In this document: positions 36,073 through 45,670 of the stretch, in pieces | How positions within the stretch are numbered: the stretch's first letter is position 1 | How the letters are laid out: each line of letters starts with the position of its first letter | Source: DASUPK01 sp963774305 | GTDB lineage: Bacteria; Actinomycetota; Thermoleophilia; Solirubrobacterales; 70-9 | DNA: 64,000 bases | Reading direction: 5' to 3' | Assembly: GCA_963774305.1 (NCBI GenBank) | Contig: CAVZEM010000011.1 | Span: 1-64,000, forward strand | Program-made: the position numbers and the translations under genes | The notes under the pieces: generated by a model | What the model was told of the DNA's origin: nothing | The model's input: the letters and a program-made list of their open reading frames with translations, nothing else | Databases searched by the model: none

Positions 36073-37803
36073 ATGCCGCTCCCAAGGTCAAGTCCGACGC
36101 ATACCCGCGCGTGGGCCATCCTCGCCGCGGCCGTCGCGCTGCTCGCGATCGTCGGCGCCACGTTGGCGGCGCGCGAGGCGGAGGGTGCCTCCTCACAGAA
36201 GAACGTCGTCTTCATCCTCACCGACGACATGACGGCCAGCGAGCTCTCGGCGATGCCGAACGTGCAGTCGCTGCTCGCGGGCCAGGGGACGAGCTTCAAC
36301 GAGGCCTACGTCTCCTTCCCGCTCTGCTGCCCGTCGCGCGCGACGATGATGAGCGGCCAGTACATGCACAACCACGGCGTGCGCGGCAACTTCCCGCCGA
36401 ACGGCAGCTGGCTTCGCTTCATCCCGCACGAGTCCGACGACCTCCCCGTCTGGCTCCAGGACGACGGCTACTACAACGTCCACATCGGCAAGTACATGAA
36501 CGGCTATCCGGGGGGCACTCCCACCATTCCCGCGCCACCGGGCGACACCTTTCCCGTACCCCAGGGCTGGGACGAGTGGTACGGAAAGGTCTCCGAGGAC
36601 GCCCTCTATTACAACTACCAGCTGATCGAGAAGACCGGGCCGAGCGCCGTCCCACACATCACCTTCTACGGCGACCAGCCGGCGGACTACCAGACCGACG
36701 TCTTCACGGATCGTGCGGTCAACTTCGTCAACGACCAGGCCGTCGGGAAGCAGCCCTTCTGGCTGAACCTCTGGTTCAACTCGCCGCACGGGCCGTTCGA
36801 CCCGGCGCCGAGGGATCTCCACCGGCTGTCCGGGACACCGCTCCCGAAGCTGCCGGGATTCAACGAGAAGGACATCAAGGACAAGCCCAAGTGGTTCCGC
36901 AAGCAGGCGAAGAAGCGGCTCACCAAGAAGCAGGCGCTCCTGATCGACAACGAGCGGCGGCGACAGGAGGAGCAGCTCATCTCGGTCGACCAGGCCGTGG
37001 GCAAGCTCGTCCAGACGCTGAAGGACAAGGGGATCCTCGATGACACCTACATCATCTTCAGCTCGGACAACGGGTTCTTCCGCGGGGAGCACCGGATCGT
37101 GACGGGCAAGTACCTGCCCTACGACCCCGCCTCTCGCGTCCCGCTGATCATCCGGGGACCGGGCATCCCGGCCGGCGGCGTCAGCAACGAGCTCGTCTGG
37201 AACGGCGACATCCCCCAGACGATCCTGCAGATCGCCTCCGGGTCACAGGACAACTCCCTCGACGGGCGCTCCTTCCTCCCCTTCGCCCAGCAGCCGCAGC
37301 TCCGCTCGACGCGTCCCGTCCTGCTCGAGGGCGACACCGGTCCGGGCGGGACCGGTGCCGAGTCGGCGCAGTCGAGCAGCGCGCGCGCTCGCGAGGCGCG
37401 GGTGCACGTCGCGGGCAGGAGGGGCGTCAAGAACCTCGAGCAGGAGCCCGACGCGATCAAGTCGGCGACGAACACGGACAGCGCCCCGGCGTACCGCTCG
37501 ATTCGAACCGTCCGCTACGAGTACACCATCTACGCCAACGGCCAGACCGAGCTCTACGACATGCTGCGGGACCCGGTGCAGCTGCACTCGCTCGCCGCCG
37601 ACCCGCGCTACCGCTACGTGCGCAAATGGCTCTACACGCAGCTGATCCCGCTGTCGGCCTGCGCCGGTCCGTCCTGCCGCGTCGAGCTCGGCCCGGATCC
37701 GGCGCCACTGTCAAAGAAGGCGCTCAGGCCGAAGGGCAAGAGGAAGAAGGGCCAAGGGGCGCAGCAGCCACCCACCGGAAAGAAGCCGGCGCCCAAGACG
37801 TAG
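36073..37803 (+). CDS. Secreted/anchored sulfatase
   Basis: 576 residues. N-terminal membrane segment or signal (AWAILAAAVALLAIVGATLA), metal-binding NVVFILTDDM, formylglycine motif PLCCPSRATMMSGQ, IGKYMNGY, SPHGPFDPAP, FSSDNGFFRGEHR and a C-terminal ELYDMLRDPVQL; basic Lys/Pro tail. Hydrolyses sulfate esters after Cys in CxPSR is converted to formylglycine; the converting enzyme is not in the window. A related sulfatase lies at 48.9 kb and a fragment at 20.5 kb. Confidence 0.88.
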   Translation: MPLPRSSPTHTRAWAILAAAVALLAIVGATLAAREAEGASSQKNVVFILTDDMTASELSAMPNVQSLLAGQGTSFNEAYVSFPLCCPSRATMMSGQYMHNHGVRGNFPPNGSWLRFIPHESDDLPVWLQDDGYYNVHIGKYMNGYPGGTPTIPAPPGDTFPVPQGWDEWYGKVSEDALYYNYQLIEKTGPSAVPHITFYGDQPADYQTDVFTDRAVNFVNDQAVGKQPFWLNLWFNSPHGPFDPAPRDLHRLSGTPLPKLPGFNEKDIKDKPKWFRKQAKKRLTKKQALLIDNERRRQEEQLISVDQAVGKLVQTLKDKGILDDTYIIFSSDNGFFRGEHRIVTGKYLPYDPASRVPLIIRGPGIPAGGVSNELVWNGDIPQTILQIASGSQDNSLDGRSFLPFAQQPQLRSTRPVLLEGDTGPGGTGAESAQSSSARAREARVHVAGRRGVKNLEQEPDAIKSATNTDSAPAYRSIRTVRYEYTIYANGQTELYDMLRDPVQLHSLAADPRYRYVRKWLYTQLIPLSACAGPSCRVELGPDPAPLSKKALRPKGKRKKGQGAQQPPTGKKPAPKT

Positions 37804-37838
37804 CGGCCCTGGGCCTGCGGGTTACGATTCTCCGCCTA

Positions 37839-37912
37839 GGGGCACTGGCCAAATTGGCTAAGGCACCGGCCTCCAAAGTCGGCGATTCCAGGTTCGAGTC
37901 CTGGGTGCCCCG
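37839..37912 (+). tRNA. tRNA-Trp(CCA)
   Basis: Acceptor ggggcac/gtgcccc, anticodon arm ccggc-ctccaaa-gtcgg (CCA), T arm ccagg-ttcgagt-cctgg. Confidence 0.9.
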
Positions 37913-37927
37913 CTCTTCGCTCGCCGT

Positions 37928-38320
37928 CTATTCGCCGCGGCGCGCGGCGACGGCGTGCCGCGTAGCGTCCCGAAGCTCCTCGATCGGCGTGCCCTTCTCC
38001 ACGTAGCCATCGGCGCCTCGCTCGAGCGCCGGCGCGCTCATGCGATCGGCCGAGAAACCGGAGAGCACGATGATCGCGACGTCGGGGTCGCTCTTGCGGA
38101 TCTCGGGGATCGCCTCGAGGCCGTCCATGTCCGGCATCGACAGGTCGAGCAGCACCGCAGCCGGGTGTGTTTCGGCGATTCCCTCCAGTGCGGTGCGGCC
38201 GTCGCCCGCCTCGCCCACCACCTCGAAGTCGGGGTCCTCCTCCATGCCGAACTTGATCAGCTCCCGGAGTTCGGGAACGTCATCGACCAGGTAAACGGAA
38301 ATCAGCCTCGTCTCGGTCAT
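37928..38320 (-). CDS. Stand-alone response-regulator receiver protein
   Basis: 130 residues comprising one CheY-like receiver: acidic pair in VYLVDDVPELREL, phospho-Asp in LLDLSMPDMDGLEAI, Ser of VLSGFSADR and Lys of VEKGTPIEELR. No output domain. It follows by 22 bp a small gene on the same strand. Partner kinase not in the window. Confidence 0.88.
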   Translation of the reverse strand: MTETRLISVYLVDDVPELRELIKFGMEEDPDFEVVGEAGDGRTALEGIAETHPAAVLLDLSMPDMDGLEAIPEIRKSDPDVAIIVLSGFSADRMSAPALERGADGYVEKGTPIEELRDATRHAVAARRGE

Positions 38321-38342
38321 ATACCCCCCATGCCCTTGGCTC

Positions 38343-38549
38343 TCAGGTGGGAGCATCGCCCCCCGCGACCGTGGCCGGCCGCTGACGCCGCAGCTCGCCG
38401 GGGACCAGGGCCACCTCGCTGTCCTCATCACCGAGCAGCTCGGTGATGATCATCCGCGCCTTCCTCAGCGTCTCCTCAACCGCCTTCTGGCTCTTCTCGT
38501 AGGCGATGCCGATCACCGCGTTCGCGGCAGCTGAGATTTCCCAGGTCAT
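38343..38549 (-). CDS. Small hypothetical protein upstream of receiver gene
   Basis: 68 residues beginning MTWEISAAANAVIGIAYEKS, mostly one amphipathic helix (EETLRKARMIITELLGDED). The ATG at 38549 has a clear aaggag site, so it is preferred over the longer frame. Probably co-transcribed with the receiver protein; a coupling adaptor role is only a guess. Confidence 0.65.
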   Translation of the reverse strand: MTWEISAAANAVIGIAYEKSQKAVEETLRKARMIITELLGDEDSEVALVPGELRRQRPATVAGGDAPT

Positions 38550-38673
38550 CCAGATCTCCTTGGAGTTGACGCAGCCCTGCGGCTGATGCCCGGATGGACT
38601 CGCCATTCTTCCAGAGGTCCCTTACGAGCCGCATCCGTAGTGGACACGACACCGAAACTAGAATCGGGTGCCC

Positions 38674-38757
38674 GCGGGCGTGGTGGAATTGGAAGACACG
38701 CTGGCTTTAGGTGCCAGTGCTCGAGAGAGCGTGGGGGTTCGAGTCCCTCCGCCCGCA
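38674..38757 (+). tRNA. tRNA-Leu(TAG)
   Basis: Acceptor gcgggcg/cgcccgc, anticodon arm ctggc-tttaggt-gccag (TAG), long variable arm tgctcgagagagcg typical of class II tRNA. Confidence 0.93.
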
Positions 38758-38814
38758 TAGCGCCGCCCGGCTTGGTGTAGCGCACATCCAGCCGAGTCCA
38801 TAGACTTGCTCGCC

Positions 38815-39423
38815 ATGGAAGCGGGGTCGATCCGTCCCGGATACGAGCTCTGGCGACCGAACAGGGAGAAACCCGAGGCGAAGAGCGCTCGGGTCCTCCT
38901 CGTGTTCCTCCTGTTGGTCTCGGCCGGGCTCGCGCTCGTCATCACCCTCGGCGGCTGGACCCGGCTGGAGGGCGGCAAGATCTTCGCCCTGCTCTACATC
39001 GCGATCTACGTGTTGTTCGCGTTCCTGGTCGCCCGCTGGAACCGCGGCGTGCTGCCGGTGGCTTCGGCGCTGGCGATCATCCTCGCCATCTTCGCTGGGA
39101 TCGCGGCCCCCGCCTGGTTCGACCGCGCCAAGGACGGGCTCTCGAGCCCCGCCCTCCCCGAGGAGCTGCTCGGCCTGCTCACGCTCCTGCTCGTCCCGGT
39201 CCAGGTGATCCTGGTCGCCGTGGCGATGGTCGCCTTCAATCAGGAGTGGCACGTCGAGGAGGAGCGACCTATCGGGGATGAGCTGCCGCCCGTGGAGCCG
39301 CCCTCCGGCAAGGGCAAGGGCACGCCCCCCAGCCGCGGCGGCGGTCGTCGTACGACGGGCACCAGCAAGAGCCGTGCGAGCACCCGGCGCGCCACGGCGA
39401 CGCGCCGCCCTAGAAAAGCCTGA
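38815..39423 (+). CDS. Membrane protein with basic tail
   Basis: 202 residues, four hydrophobic helices (VLLVFLLLVSAGLALVITLG, IFALLYIAIYVLFAFLVARW, VASALAIILAIFAGIAAPAW, LLGLLTLLLVPVQVILVAVA) and a Ser/Arg/Lys-rich cytoplasmic tail. No recognised family. 3' end overlaps the convergent SRAP gene by 14 bp. Confidence 0.75.
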   Translation: MEAGSIRPGYELWRPNREKPEAKSARVLLVFLLLVSAGLALVITLGGWTRLEGGKIFALLYIAIYVLFAFLVARWNRGVLPVASALAIILAIFAGIAAPAWFDRAKDGLSSPALPEELLGLLTLLLVPVQVILVAVAMVAFNQEWHVEEERPIGDELPPVEPPSGKGKGTPPSRGGGRRTTGTSKSRASTRRATATRRPRKA

Positions 39424-40087
39424 GCGGCGGCTCGATCAACGCCGGCTCGTCCTGGCGGACGTCGTTGACGGCGTCCGAGACCTCCGTGACGGCCAGATCG
39501 TCCGTCGGCGCGAGGAGCGCCCGAAGACGCTCCTGCCCCGTCCCCGGGTCGAGCCATTCGGCCTCATCCGGCTGCCCGAGGATCACCGGCATGCGGTCAT
39601 GGATCGGCGCCACGACCTCGCCCGGCTCGCAGGTGACGATCGCGCAGGAGTGCACCGCCGGGCCATCCGCACCGCCCGCCTTCGCCCAGAGCCCGGCGAA
39701 CGCGAAGGGCTCCCTCGACGGGCGCGTGATCCAGACCGGCTTCTTGCCCGTCTCCTCCGCCCGCCACTCGTAGAAGCCGTCGGCGACGATCAGGCAGCGA
39801 TGGGTCGCGAAAGCGTCGCGGAACGCCGGAGCCTCGGCCACCGTCTCCGCCCGGGCGTTGATCAGGAGCCGATCGAATGAATCGGGGTTGGCGTGCTGTG
39901 GGATCAACCCCCACCGCAGAACGCCGGGCTCGCGCTCTCCGTGGGCATTCAGCCTCACGGCCAGCACCGGATCGGTCGGCGCGACGTTGTACCTGGGCGC
40001 CTGCTCGATCTTCGCCTCCTCGGTCAGCCCGAACCGGAACCGCAGCAGCCGCGGATCCGGATCGGTGAGCGTGTAGCGCCCGCACAT
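39410..40087 (-). CDS. SOS response-associated peptidase (SRAP, YedK/HMCES family)
   Basis: 225 residues. The protein crosslinks to abasic sites in single-stranded DNA through Cys2. Seen: MCGRYTLTD (Cys2), RYNVAPTD, LLINARAET, DGFYEWRAE and IHDRMPVIL (catalytic His). Start fixed by the need for Cys at position 2. Confidence 0.93.
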   Translation of the reverse strand: MCGRYTLTDPDPRLLRFRFGLTEEAKIEQAPRYNVAPTDPVLAVRLNAHGEREPGVLRWGLIPQHANPDSFDRLLINARAETVAEAPAFRDAFATHRCLIVADGFYEWRAEETGKKPVWITRPSREPFAFAGLWAKAGGADGPAVHSCAIVTCEPGEVVAPIHDRMPVILGQPDEAEWLDPGTGQERLRALLAPTDDLAVTEVSDAVNDVRQDEPALIEPPLRLF

Positions 40088-40097
40088 GCGTCGAAGG

Positions 40098-41027
40098 CTA
40101 GGCGGCGTGGCGGCGGGCGGCGAGCCTGCCGATAACCCGCGCCAGGACATCGACGACCTCGGCCGGCTCGAATCGCACCTGCGCGTGCGTGAACCTCAAT
40201 GTCGTCAGCCCGGCGGCGGTGTGAGCCTGGTCGCGGCGGCGATCGCGGGCCTGCTGTGAAGGCGTGCGGTGGTAGCGAAGCCCGTCGGTTTCGACGATCA
40301 GACCGACTTCGGGCCAGAAGAAGTCAACTCGAAAGCCATGGAGCTGAACGCCGGTGTGTGGTGCCAGCAGGCCCGCGCGGCCAACCAAGCGAAGAAAAGC
40401 GCGCTCCAGTTCTGAATCCGTCAGCAGGAAAGCCTGGCGATCAAGGAGACGCAGCACCGTGCCAGCGCCGGGCTGGCTTGGCATCCCGTCGATGGCCTGC
40501 CGCAGCCGAGTTGGATCGATCAGATCGAGCCGGTCGGCTTCATTGATCGCGGCTTCAAGCTCGCGGGGTTTGAGTCGCGTTGCGAGGTCCACCAGAGTTC
40601 GGGCCGGGGCCGTGACCGGGATGCCGAAACGCATTCGTCCATCGGTCGACTCCAGCGAACGGCGACGGTGAATGAGGACACCGCGAGCTTGCGGCTTTCG
40701 CTCGATCGGCACCGAGACCTCAATCTGACCGCCCCGCCGCTCTCGAATGCCCCAGAGCTCAGCGGCGCTCCGATGGCTGAGCAATGTCCCCCGGCCGCAC
40801 GCGAGGACGGCCGCCGTCCACCGTCCAAGCTGACTCACCTCGGGAGTGCCTACCGCGAATACCCCGCGATGAAGACGGTGGAGGCGGCCAGATCGAATCC
40901 GGTGAGCGATCCCGCTGCGCGTCACGCCGAGCTCGATCAGCTGCGAGCGCGTGACGACACCATGCTGCCGTCTGGCGAGTGTCCATACGGAGCGCCCGGG
41001 CGGCTTGTGGTCGGTTTGGCCCGCCAT
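40098..41027 (-). CDS. AbiEi-like N-domain plus DUF559 nuclease-fold protein
   Basis: 309 residues. N-terminal winged helix of AbiEi type (LARRQHGVVTRSQLIELGVT, LHRGVFAVG), central AbiEi-like region (PARTLVDLATRLKPRELEAA), and a C-terminal DUF559/Vsr-like PD-(D/E)xK fold (FRVDFFWPEVGLIVETDG). This arrangement is common in actinobacteria. No partner toxin of AbiEii type is adjacent, so its role is unclear. Confidence 0.8.
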   Translation of the reverse strand: MAGQTDHKPPGRSVWTLARRQHGVVTRSQLIELGVTRSGIAHRIRSGRLHRLHRGVFAVGTPEVSQLGRWTAAVLACGRGTLLSHRSAAELWGIRERRGGQIEVSVPIERKPQARGVLIHRRRSLESTDGRMRFGIPVTAPARTLVDLATRLKPRELEAAINEADRLDLIDPTRLRQAIDGMPSQPGAGTVLRLLDRQAFLLTDSELERAFLRLVGRAGLLAPHTGVQLHGFRVDFFWPEVGLIVETDGLRYHRTPSQQARDRRRDQAHTAAGLTTLRFTHAQVRFEPAEVVDVLARVIGRLAARRHAA

Positions 41028-41096
41028 AGCGAGCCAAAGGGACCACAACCCTCAATTCGCCCCCTTCCCCAGCCGATTTTCGGCCCTGGGCGGCCA

Positions 41097-41179
41097 TGCC
41101 GGAGGTGGGAGTCGAACCCACACGTCCCGAGGGACACGGCATTTTGAGTGCCGCGCGTCTGCCATTCCGCCACTCCGGC
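41097..41179 (-). tRNA. tRNA-Leu(CAA)
   Basis: Acceptor gccggag/ctccggc, anticodon arm cggca-ctcaaaa-tgccg (CAA), class II variable arm, T arm tgtgggttcgactcccac. Confidence 0.93.
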
Positions 41180-41249
41180 GCAGCCGCAACGATAGAAGTC
41201 CCACCCACCCTCAGCGGGAGAACCACCGCAACGTGATAATCCGCCCCCG

Positions 41250-42503
41250 GTGGACTCCGCGGGACGCATCGATCTGATTCGCGAGCTCTGCTCCTTCGAG
41301 GGGCGCGGTCCCGGCACCGATGCCGAGCGGCGCGCGGCAGACATGCTCGCCGGCCGGCTCCGAGGCATCGGGCGCCGCGCTCAGATTGAGCCGTTCTTCG
41401 CGCACCCCGAGTACGCGATCGTCCACCTGATCCACGCTGGGCTCGGAGTCGCCGGCAGCATCATCGCCACCGTTCAGCCCGCGATCGGATTCGCCCTGGT
41501 TCTGTTCGCCGCGGCGTCCACCTACCTCGACCTGAACACCCGCCTGTACCTCGTCCGGTCTCTCCTCTTCCGCCGTGCGTCGCAAAACGTGGTCTCCCCC
41601 GGCGACCGGCCGAACGCCCCCGCGCGCGTCATCCTGATGGCCCACTACGACGCCGCACGCACCGGCTACATCTTCTCCAAGGCGTCCAAGCGCATCCGCA
41701 GGATGCCCGAGCGCGTTCGGCTCGGCCTCGGGCCGTTCCGCCTCTTCTTCTGGCTCGGGCTCGCGCCCCTGCTCCCGATCCTCGGCGCGCGGATGGCCGG
41801 CCTCGACGCGACCTGGCTCAACGCCCTGCAGGCGATCCCCACGATCATCCTGATCATCGCCGGCTTCCTGCTGATCGACATCGCCCTCTCGGACATCGTC
41901 CCCGGCGCCTACGACAACGCCTCCGGCGTGGCTGCCGTCCTCTCCGCCGCGGATGAGCTGGCCGCCAACCCGCCCGAGAACCTCGACGTCTGGATCGTCC
42001 TCGCCGGCTCCGAGGAATCCTTCTGCGAGGGCAGCAGGGCGTTCGTCCGCGCCCGGCGCAAGGAGTTCGACCGAGCCACCACCGCGTTCATCAATGTCGA
42101 TTCGGTGTCCTTCGGCCAGGTCGCCTACGAGATCAGCCAGGGCCCCGTGATCAGCCTCCCCCACGACCCGCAGCTGATCGAGCTCTGCCAGGCCCTCAGC
42201 GGGTCTGGCGCCGCCGGTCCCGAGGGCGCTCGCCCGATCCGCCACCCACTGCTCGACGACGCCATGCCCGCCCGCGTCCGCCGCCTGCGCGCGATCACGC
42301 TCCGCACCACCGACCCGGACGGCAACCTTGCGCCCTGGTACCACACCCACGACGACGTCCCGGAGCGGGTCGATGGCGAGGCGCTCGGCCGAGCCACAGA
42401 CTTCCTCCTCTCTCTCGTCCGCCTGATCGATCGCGACGCCGGGCGCCGGCCCGCCGCGAGTACCACCTCCGAGTCTCCGGCCGCCACCGCCGAGCGCGTG
42501 TAA
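41250..42503 (+). CDS. Membrane-anchored M28-family peptidase
   Basis: 417 residues, GTG start. Zn ligands and catalytic residues of the aminopeptidase Y/M28 fold: LMAHYDAART, GAYDNASGVAAVL, LAGSEESFCEGS, NVDSVSFG and a final TPD/YHTHDD His. Two hydrophobic regions (IHAGLGVAGSIIATVQPAIG; IPTIILIIAGFLLIDIA) suggest membrane association. Precedes acetoacetyl-CoA synthetase by 10 bp, likely in one transcript. Confidence 0.85.
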   Translation: MDSAGRIDLIRELCSFEGRGPGTDAERRAADMLAGRLRGIGRRAQIEPFFAHPEYAIVHLIHAGLGVAGSIIATVQPAIGFALVLFAAASTYLDLNTRLYLVRSLLFRRASQNVVSPGDRPNAPARVILMAHYDAARTGYIFSKASKRIRRMPERVRLGLGPFRLFFWLGLAPLLPILGARMAGLDATWLNALQAIPTIILIIAGFLLIDIALSDIVPGAYDNASGVAAVLSAADELAANPPENLDVWIVLAGSEESFCEGSRAFVRARRKEFDRATTAFINVDSVSFGQVAYEISQGPVISLPHDPQLIELCQALSGSGAAGPEGARPIRHPLLDDAMPARVRRLRAITLRTTDPDGNLAPWYHTHDDVPERVDGEALGRATDFLLSLVRLIDRDAGRRPAASTTSESPAATAERV

Positions 42504-42513
42504 AGATCGGGTC

Positions 42514-44556
42514 GTGGAGGAGAGCACGATCGAGGCCGAGATCCTCTGGGCGCCCACGCCCGAGATGGTCGAGCGCTCCCAGCTCACCCGCTACATCCGC
42601 TGGCTGGCGGAGAACCGCGACCTGCACTTCGAGGACTACCACGCCCTCTGGCGCTGGTCAGTCACCGAGATCGAGGAGTTCTGGGGCACCCTCTGGGAGT
42701 ACTTCGAGGTCATCTCATCCCGCGATGGCCAAGCCGGCACCGGACGCGAAGCGGAGGAGCCCGCGTTTGATGAGGTCCTGGCCGAACGCGTGATGCCCGG
42801 CGCCGGCTGGTTCGAGGGCGCCAACCTCAATTACGCCGAGCACATCTTCCGGGGCAAGGACGAGCACGAGGTCGCCGTCGTCTACGCGTCCGAGCTGCGG
42901 GAGCTCAGTGAGCTTCGCTGGGGCGAGCTGCGCGAGCAGGTCGCCCAGGTCCGCGAGGGCCTGAGGGCACTCGGCGTCGCGAAGGGCGACCGCGTCGTCG
43001 CCTATCTGCCGAACGGCCCCGAGGCCCTGATCGCGTTCCTGGCGGCGGCCAGCCTCGGCGCGATCTGGTCGAGCTGCTCCCCCGATTTCGGTCCCGGCAG
43101 CGTCGTCGACCGCTTCGCCCAGATCGAGCCGAAGGTGATGTTCACCGTGGACGGCTACCGCTACGGGGGCAAGGACTTCGACCGCATGGAGGTCGTGGCC
43201 GATGTCGCCTCGCAGATCCCAAGCCTCGAGCGCATCGTGGTCATCCCGTACCTGAGCGCCTCGCCCGAGCTGTCGATCCTCGAGGAGCACCCGAAGGTGG
43301 CGACGCCGATGACCTGGGGCCAGCTCACCGAGCTCGGCTCGGGCGCCGAGCTCGCCTTCGAGCGCGTCCCCTTCGACCATCCGCTCTGGGTCCTCTATTC
43401 ATCGGGGACCACCGGGTTGCCCAAGGCGATCGTCCAGGGCCACGGCGGAATCCTGCTGGAGCAGCTCAAGAAGGGACACCTCCACCTCGACGCTCAGCCC
43501 GGCGACCGCCTCTTCTGGTTCACGACGACCGGCTGGATGATGTGGAACTTCCTGATCGGCGGCCTGCTCACCGACGCCTCCATCGTCCTCTACGACGGCA
43601 ACCCGGCGTACCCCGACATGGGCGTCCTCTGGGACCTCGCCGAGCGCACCGGCGAGACCTGCTTCGGCACCAGCGCCGCCTACATCTCCGCATGCATGAA
43701 GGACGGCGTCGAGCCCAGTGAGGGCCGTGACCTGTCCCGCCTGCGATCGGTCGGCTCCACCGGCTCCCCCCTGTCCCCAGAGGGTTTCGACTGGGTCTAC
43801 GAGCACATCGGCAAGGACACCTGGCTCTTCTCGACCAGCGGCGGGACCGACGTCTGCACGGCGTTCGTGGGCGGTGTCCCGATCCTCCCTGTCTACAAGG
43901 GCGAGCTCCAGGGCCGCGCCCTCGGCGCCAAGGTCGAGGCCTTCGACGAGGACGGCAATTCCGTGGTCGATCAGGTTGGCGAGCTGGTCATCACGGAGCC
44001 GATGCCGTCGATGCCCGTCTTCTTCTGGGGGGACGAGGACGGCTCTCGCTACCGAGCCAGCTACTTCGAGATGTACCCGGGCATCTGGCGCCATGGCGAT
44101 TGGATCGAGATCACTTCGCGAGGCACCGCGATCATCTACGGCCGCTCCGACTCCACCATCAATCGCGGTGGGATCCGCATGGGCACCGCCGAGATCTATC
44201 GCGCTGTCTCCGAGGTGCCGGAGGTGCTGGACTCGCTGGTGGTCGACGTTCCTCGCCCCGGTACCGAGGGATGGATGCCCCTCTTCGTCGTCCTGCGCGA
44301 GGGCACCGAGCTGAACGAGGAGCTGACCGGTGAAATCAAGCGCCGGATCCGCGAGCAGTGCTCTCCCCGCCATGTGCCGAACGAGATCTTCCAGATCGCC
44401 GAGGTTCCGCACACGCTCAGCGGCAAGGTCCTCGAGGTTCCGGTCAAGCGGATCCTGATGGGCGAGCCGCCCGAGCGGGCGGCGAGCCGCGATTCGCTCG
44501 CAAACCCAGGTGCGCTCGACTACTTCACGGAGCTCGCCGGCACCCTGCACTCCTGA
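42514..44556 (+). CDS. Acetoacetyl-CoA synthetase
   Basis: Activates acetoacetate to acetoacetyl-CoA with ATP. 680 residues, GTG start. N-terminal acetoacetate-ligase signature (WAPTPEMVERSQLTRY, FWGTLWEYFEV), P-loop LYSSGTTGLPKAIV, TTTGWMMWNFLIGG, STSGGTDVCTAF, YGRSDSTINRGGIRMG and the C-terminal Lys in HTLSGKVLEVPVK. HMG-CoA lyase (50.8 kb) makes acetoacetate, so a leucine/ketone-body pathway is plausible. Confidence 0.92.
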   Translation: MEESTIEAEILWAPTPEMVERSQLTRYIRWLAENRDLHFEDYHALWRWSVTEIEEFWGTLWEYFEVISSRDGQAGTGREAEEPAFDEVLAERVMPGAGWFEGANLNYAEHIFRGKDEHEVAVVYASELRELSELRWGELREQVAQVREGLRALGVAKGDRVVAYLPNGPEALIAFLAAASLGAIWSSCSPDFGPGSVVDRFAQIEPKVMFTVDGYRYGGKDFDRMEVVADVASQIPSLERIVVIPYLSASPELSILEEHPKVATPMTWGQLTELGSGAELAFERVPFDHPLWVLYSSGTTGLPKAIVQGHGGILLEQLKKGHLHLDAQPGDRLFWFTTTGWMMWNFLIGGLLTDASIVLYDGNPAYPDMGVLWDLAERTGETCFGTSAAYISACMKDGVEPSEGRDLSRLRSVGSTGSPLSPEGFDWVYEHIGKDTWLFSTSGGTDVCTAFVGGVPILPVYKGELQGRALGAKVEAFDEDGNSVVDQVGELVITEPMPSMPVFFWGDEDGSRYRASYFEMYPGIWRHGDWIEITSRGTAIIYGRSDSTINRGGIRMGTAEIYRAVSEVPEVLDSLVVDVPRPGTEGWMPLFVVLREGTELNEELTGEIKRRIREQCSPRHVPNEIFQIAEVPHTLSGKVLEVPVKRILMGEPPERAASRDSLANPGALDYFTELAGTLHS

Positions 44557-44587
44557 TCACCTGATCCGCCCTCGGCAAACGAGCGTA

Positions 44588-45670
44588 GTGACTGCCGTGA
44601 GGACAGCAGAGATTCCCTCTCGCGAGAGCTGGAAGCAGGACCTCGCGCCCTATCTGGAGGTCGACCGCCGGCGCAGCCTCGGGCAGATAGCGAGCGTCGT
44701 CCTGCCGTACCTGGCCGTCTGGACGGTCGCCGTCCTGGTCGAGCCGAGCGCCCCGGTCGCGGTCGCCCTCGGCCTCGTCGCGACCGTCTTCCTCACCCGG
44801 ATGTACTCCCTCTTCCACGACCTGACCCACAACTCGATGTTCGAGTCGCGGCAGGCGAACAGCCGCTGGGGCCACTTCCTCGGCTTCCTGCTGTTCACCC
44901 CCTACCGCTGGTGGCAGCGGCAGCACCGCATCCACCACGCCCATACGGGCGACCTGGATCACCGCGGCGTGGGCGAGATCAACACCATGACGCTCGCGGA
45001 GTACGAGAGCGCTTCCCCGCTGCGACGGCTCGGGTACCGCCTGTACCGCAACCCCGTCCTGATGCTGCTGGTGGGCCCGAGCCTCGTGTTCCTGTTCGAG
45101 CGCCGCTTCCCGCAGCGGGGCATGACCAAGCGGATCCTGGCGAGCGTCGTGGCGACGAACCTCGCCCTCGTGGCATGGGTGCTGGGCTGGTCATCGTTGG
45201 TCGGCTGGGGGACCTTCCTGCTGATTCAGGGGACGACCCTGATCGCCGGCGGTGCCGTCGCCGCCTGGATGCTCTACATCCAGCACCAGTACGAGGACAC
45301 CTACTACCAGGCGCCCGGCAGCTGGAACTTCGAGCTAGCGGCGCTGCAGGGCAGCTCGTACCTACAGCTGCCACGGCCGCTCGCCTGGGCCGTCGGCAAC
45401 GCGAACTACCACCACGTCCACCACCTGAGCGCGAAGATCCCGAACTACCGCCTGCGCGCGGCGCACGAGTCGCACCCGATGTTCCGGCGCGCGCCCGTGG
45501 TCACGATCCGCAGCAGCGTCCAGACGTTCCGGCTGAAGCTGTGGGACACCGAGAGCGAATCCCTCGTGCCGTTCGCCGGGCGGCGGGTCCGCTCAAGCCG
45601 GCGTTACGGGATTCCGCCGGGTGGCGAAGCTGCGATCCTTGGTCGACGCCAGGGCGTAGCGTCGGACTAG
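44588..45670 (+). CDS. Membrane fatty acid desaturase
   Basis: 360 residues, GTG start. Three His boxes of the di-iron desaturase family: HDLTHNS, HRIHHAHTG and HHVHHLS, with four membrane spans (VVLPYLAVWTVAVLV; VALGLVATVFLTRMY; VGPSLVFLFE; LALVAWVLGWSSLVGW). Introduces a double bond into acyl chains. Its last 78 bp overlap the convergent carboxyltransferase gene. Confidence 0.9.
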   Translation: MTAVRTAEIPSRESWKQDLAPYLEVDRRRSLGQIASVVLPYLAVWTVAVLVEPSAPVAVALGLVATVFLTRMYSLFHDLTHNSMFESRQANSRWGHFLGFLLFTPYRWWQRQHRIHHAHTGDLDHRGVGEINTMTLAEYESASPLRRLGYRLYRNPVLMLLVGPSLVFLFERRFPQRGMTKRILASVVATNLALVAWVLGWSSLVGWGTFLLIQGTTLIAGGAVAAWMLYIQHQYEDTYYQAPGSWNFELAALQGSSYLQLPRPLAWAVGNANYHHVHHLSAKIPNYRLRAAHESHPMFRRAPVVTIRSSVQTFRLKLWDTESESLVPFAGRRVRSSRRYGIPPGGEAAILGRRQGVASD

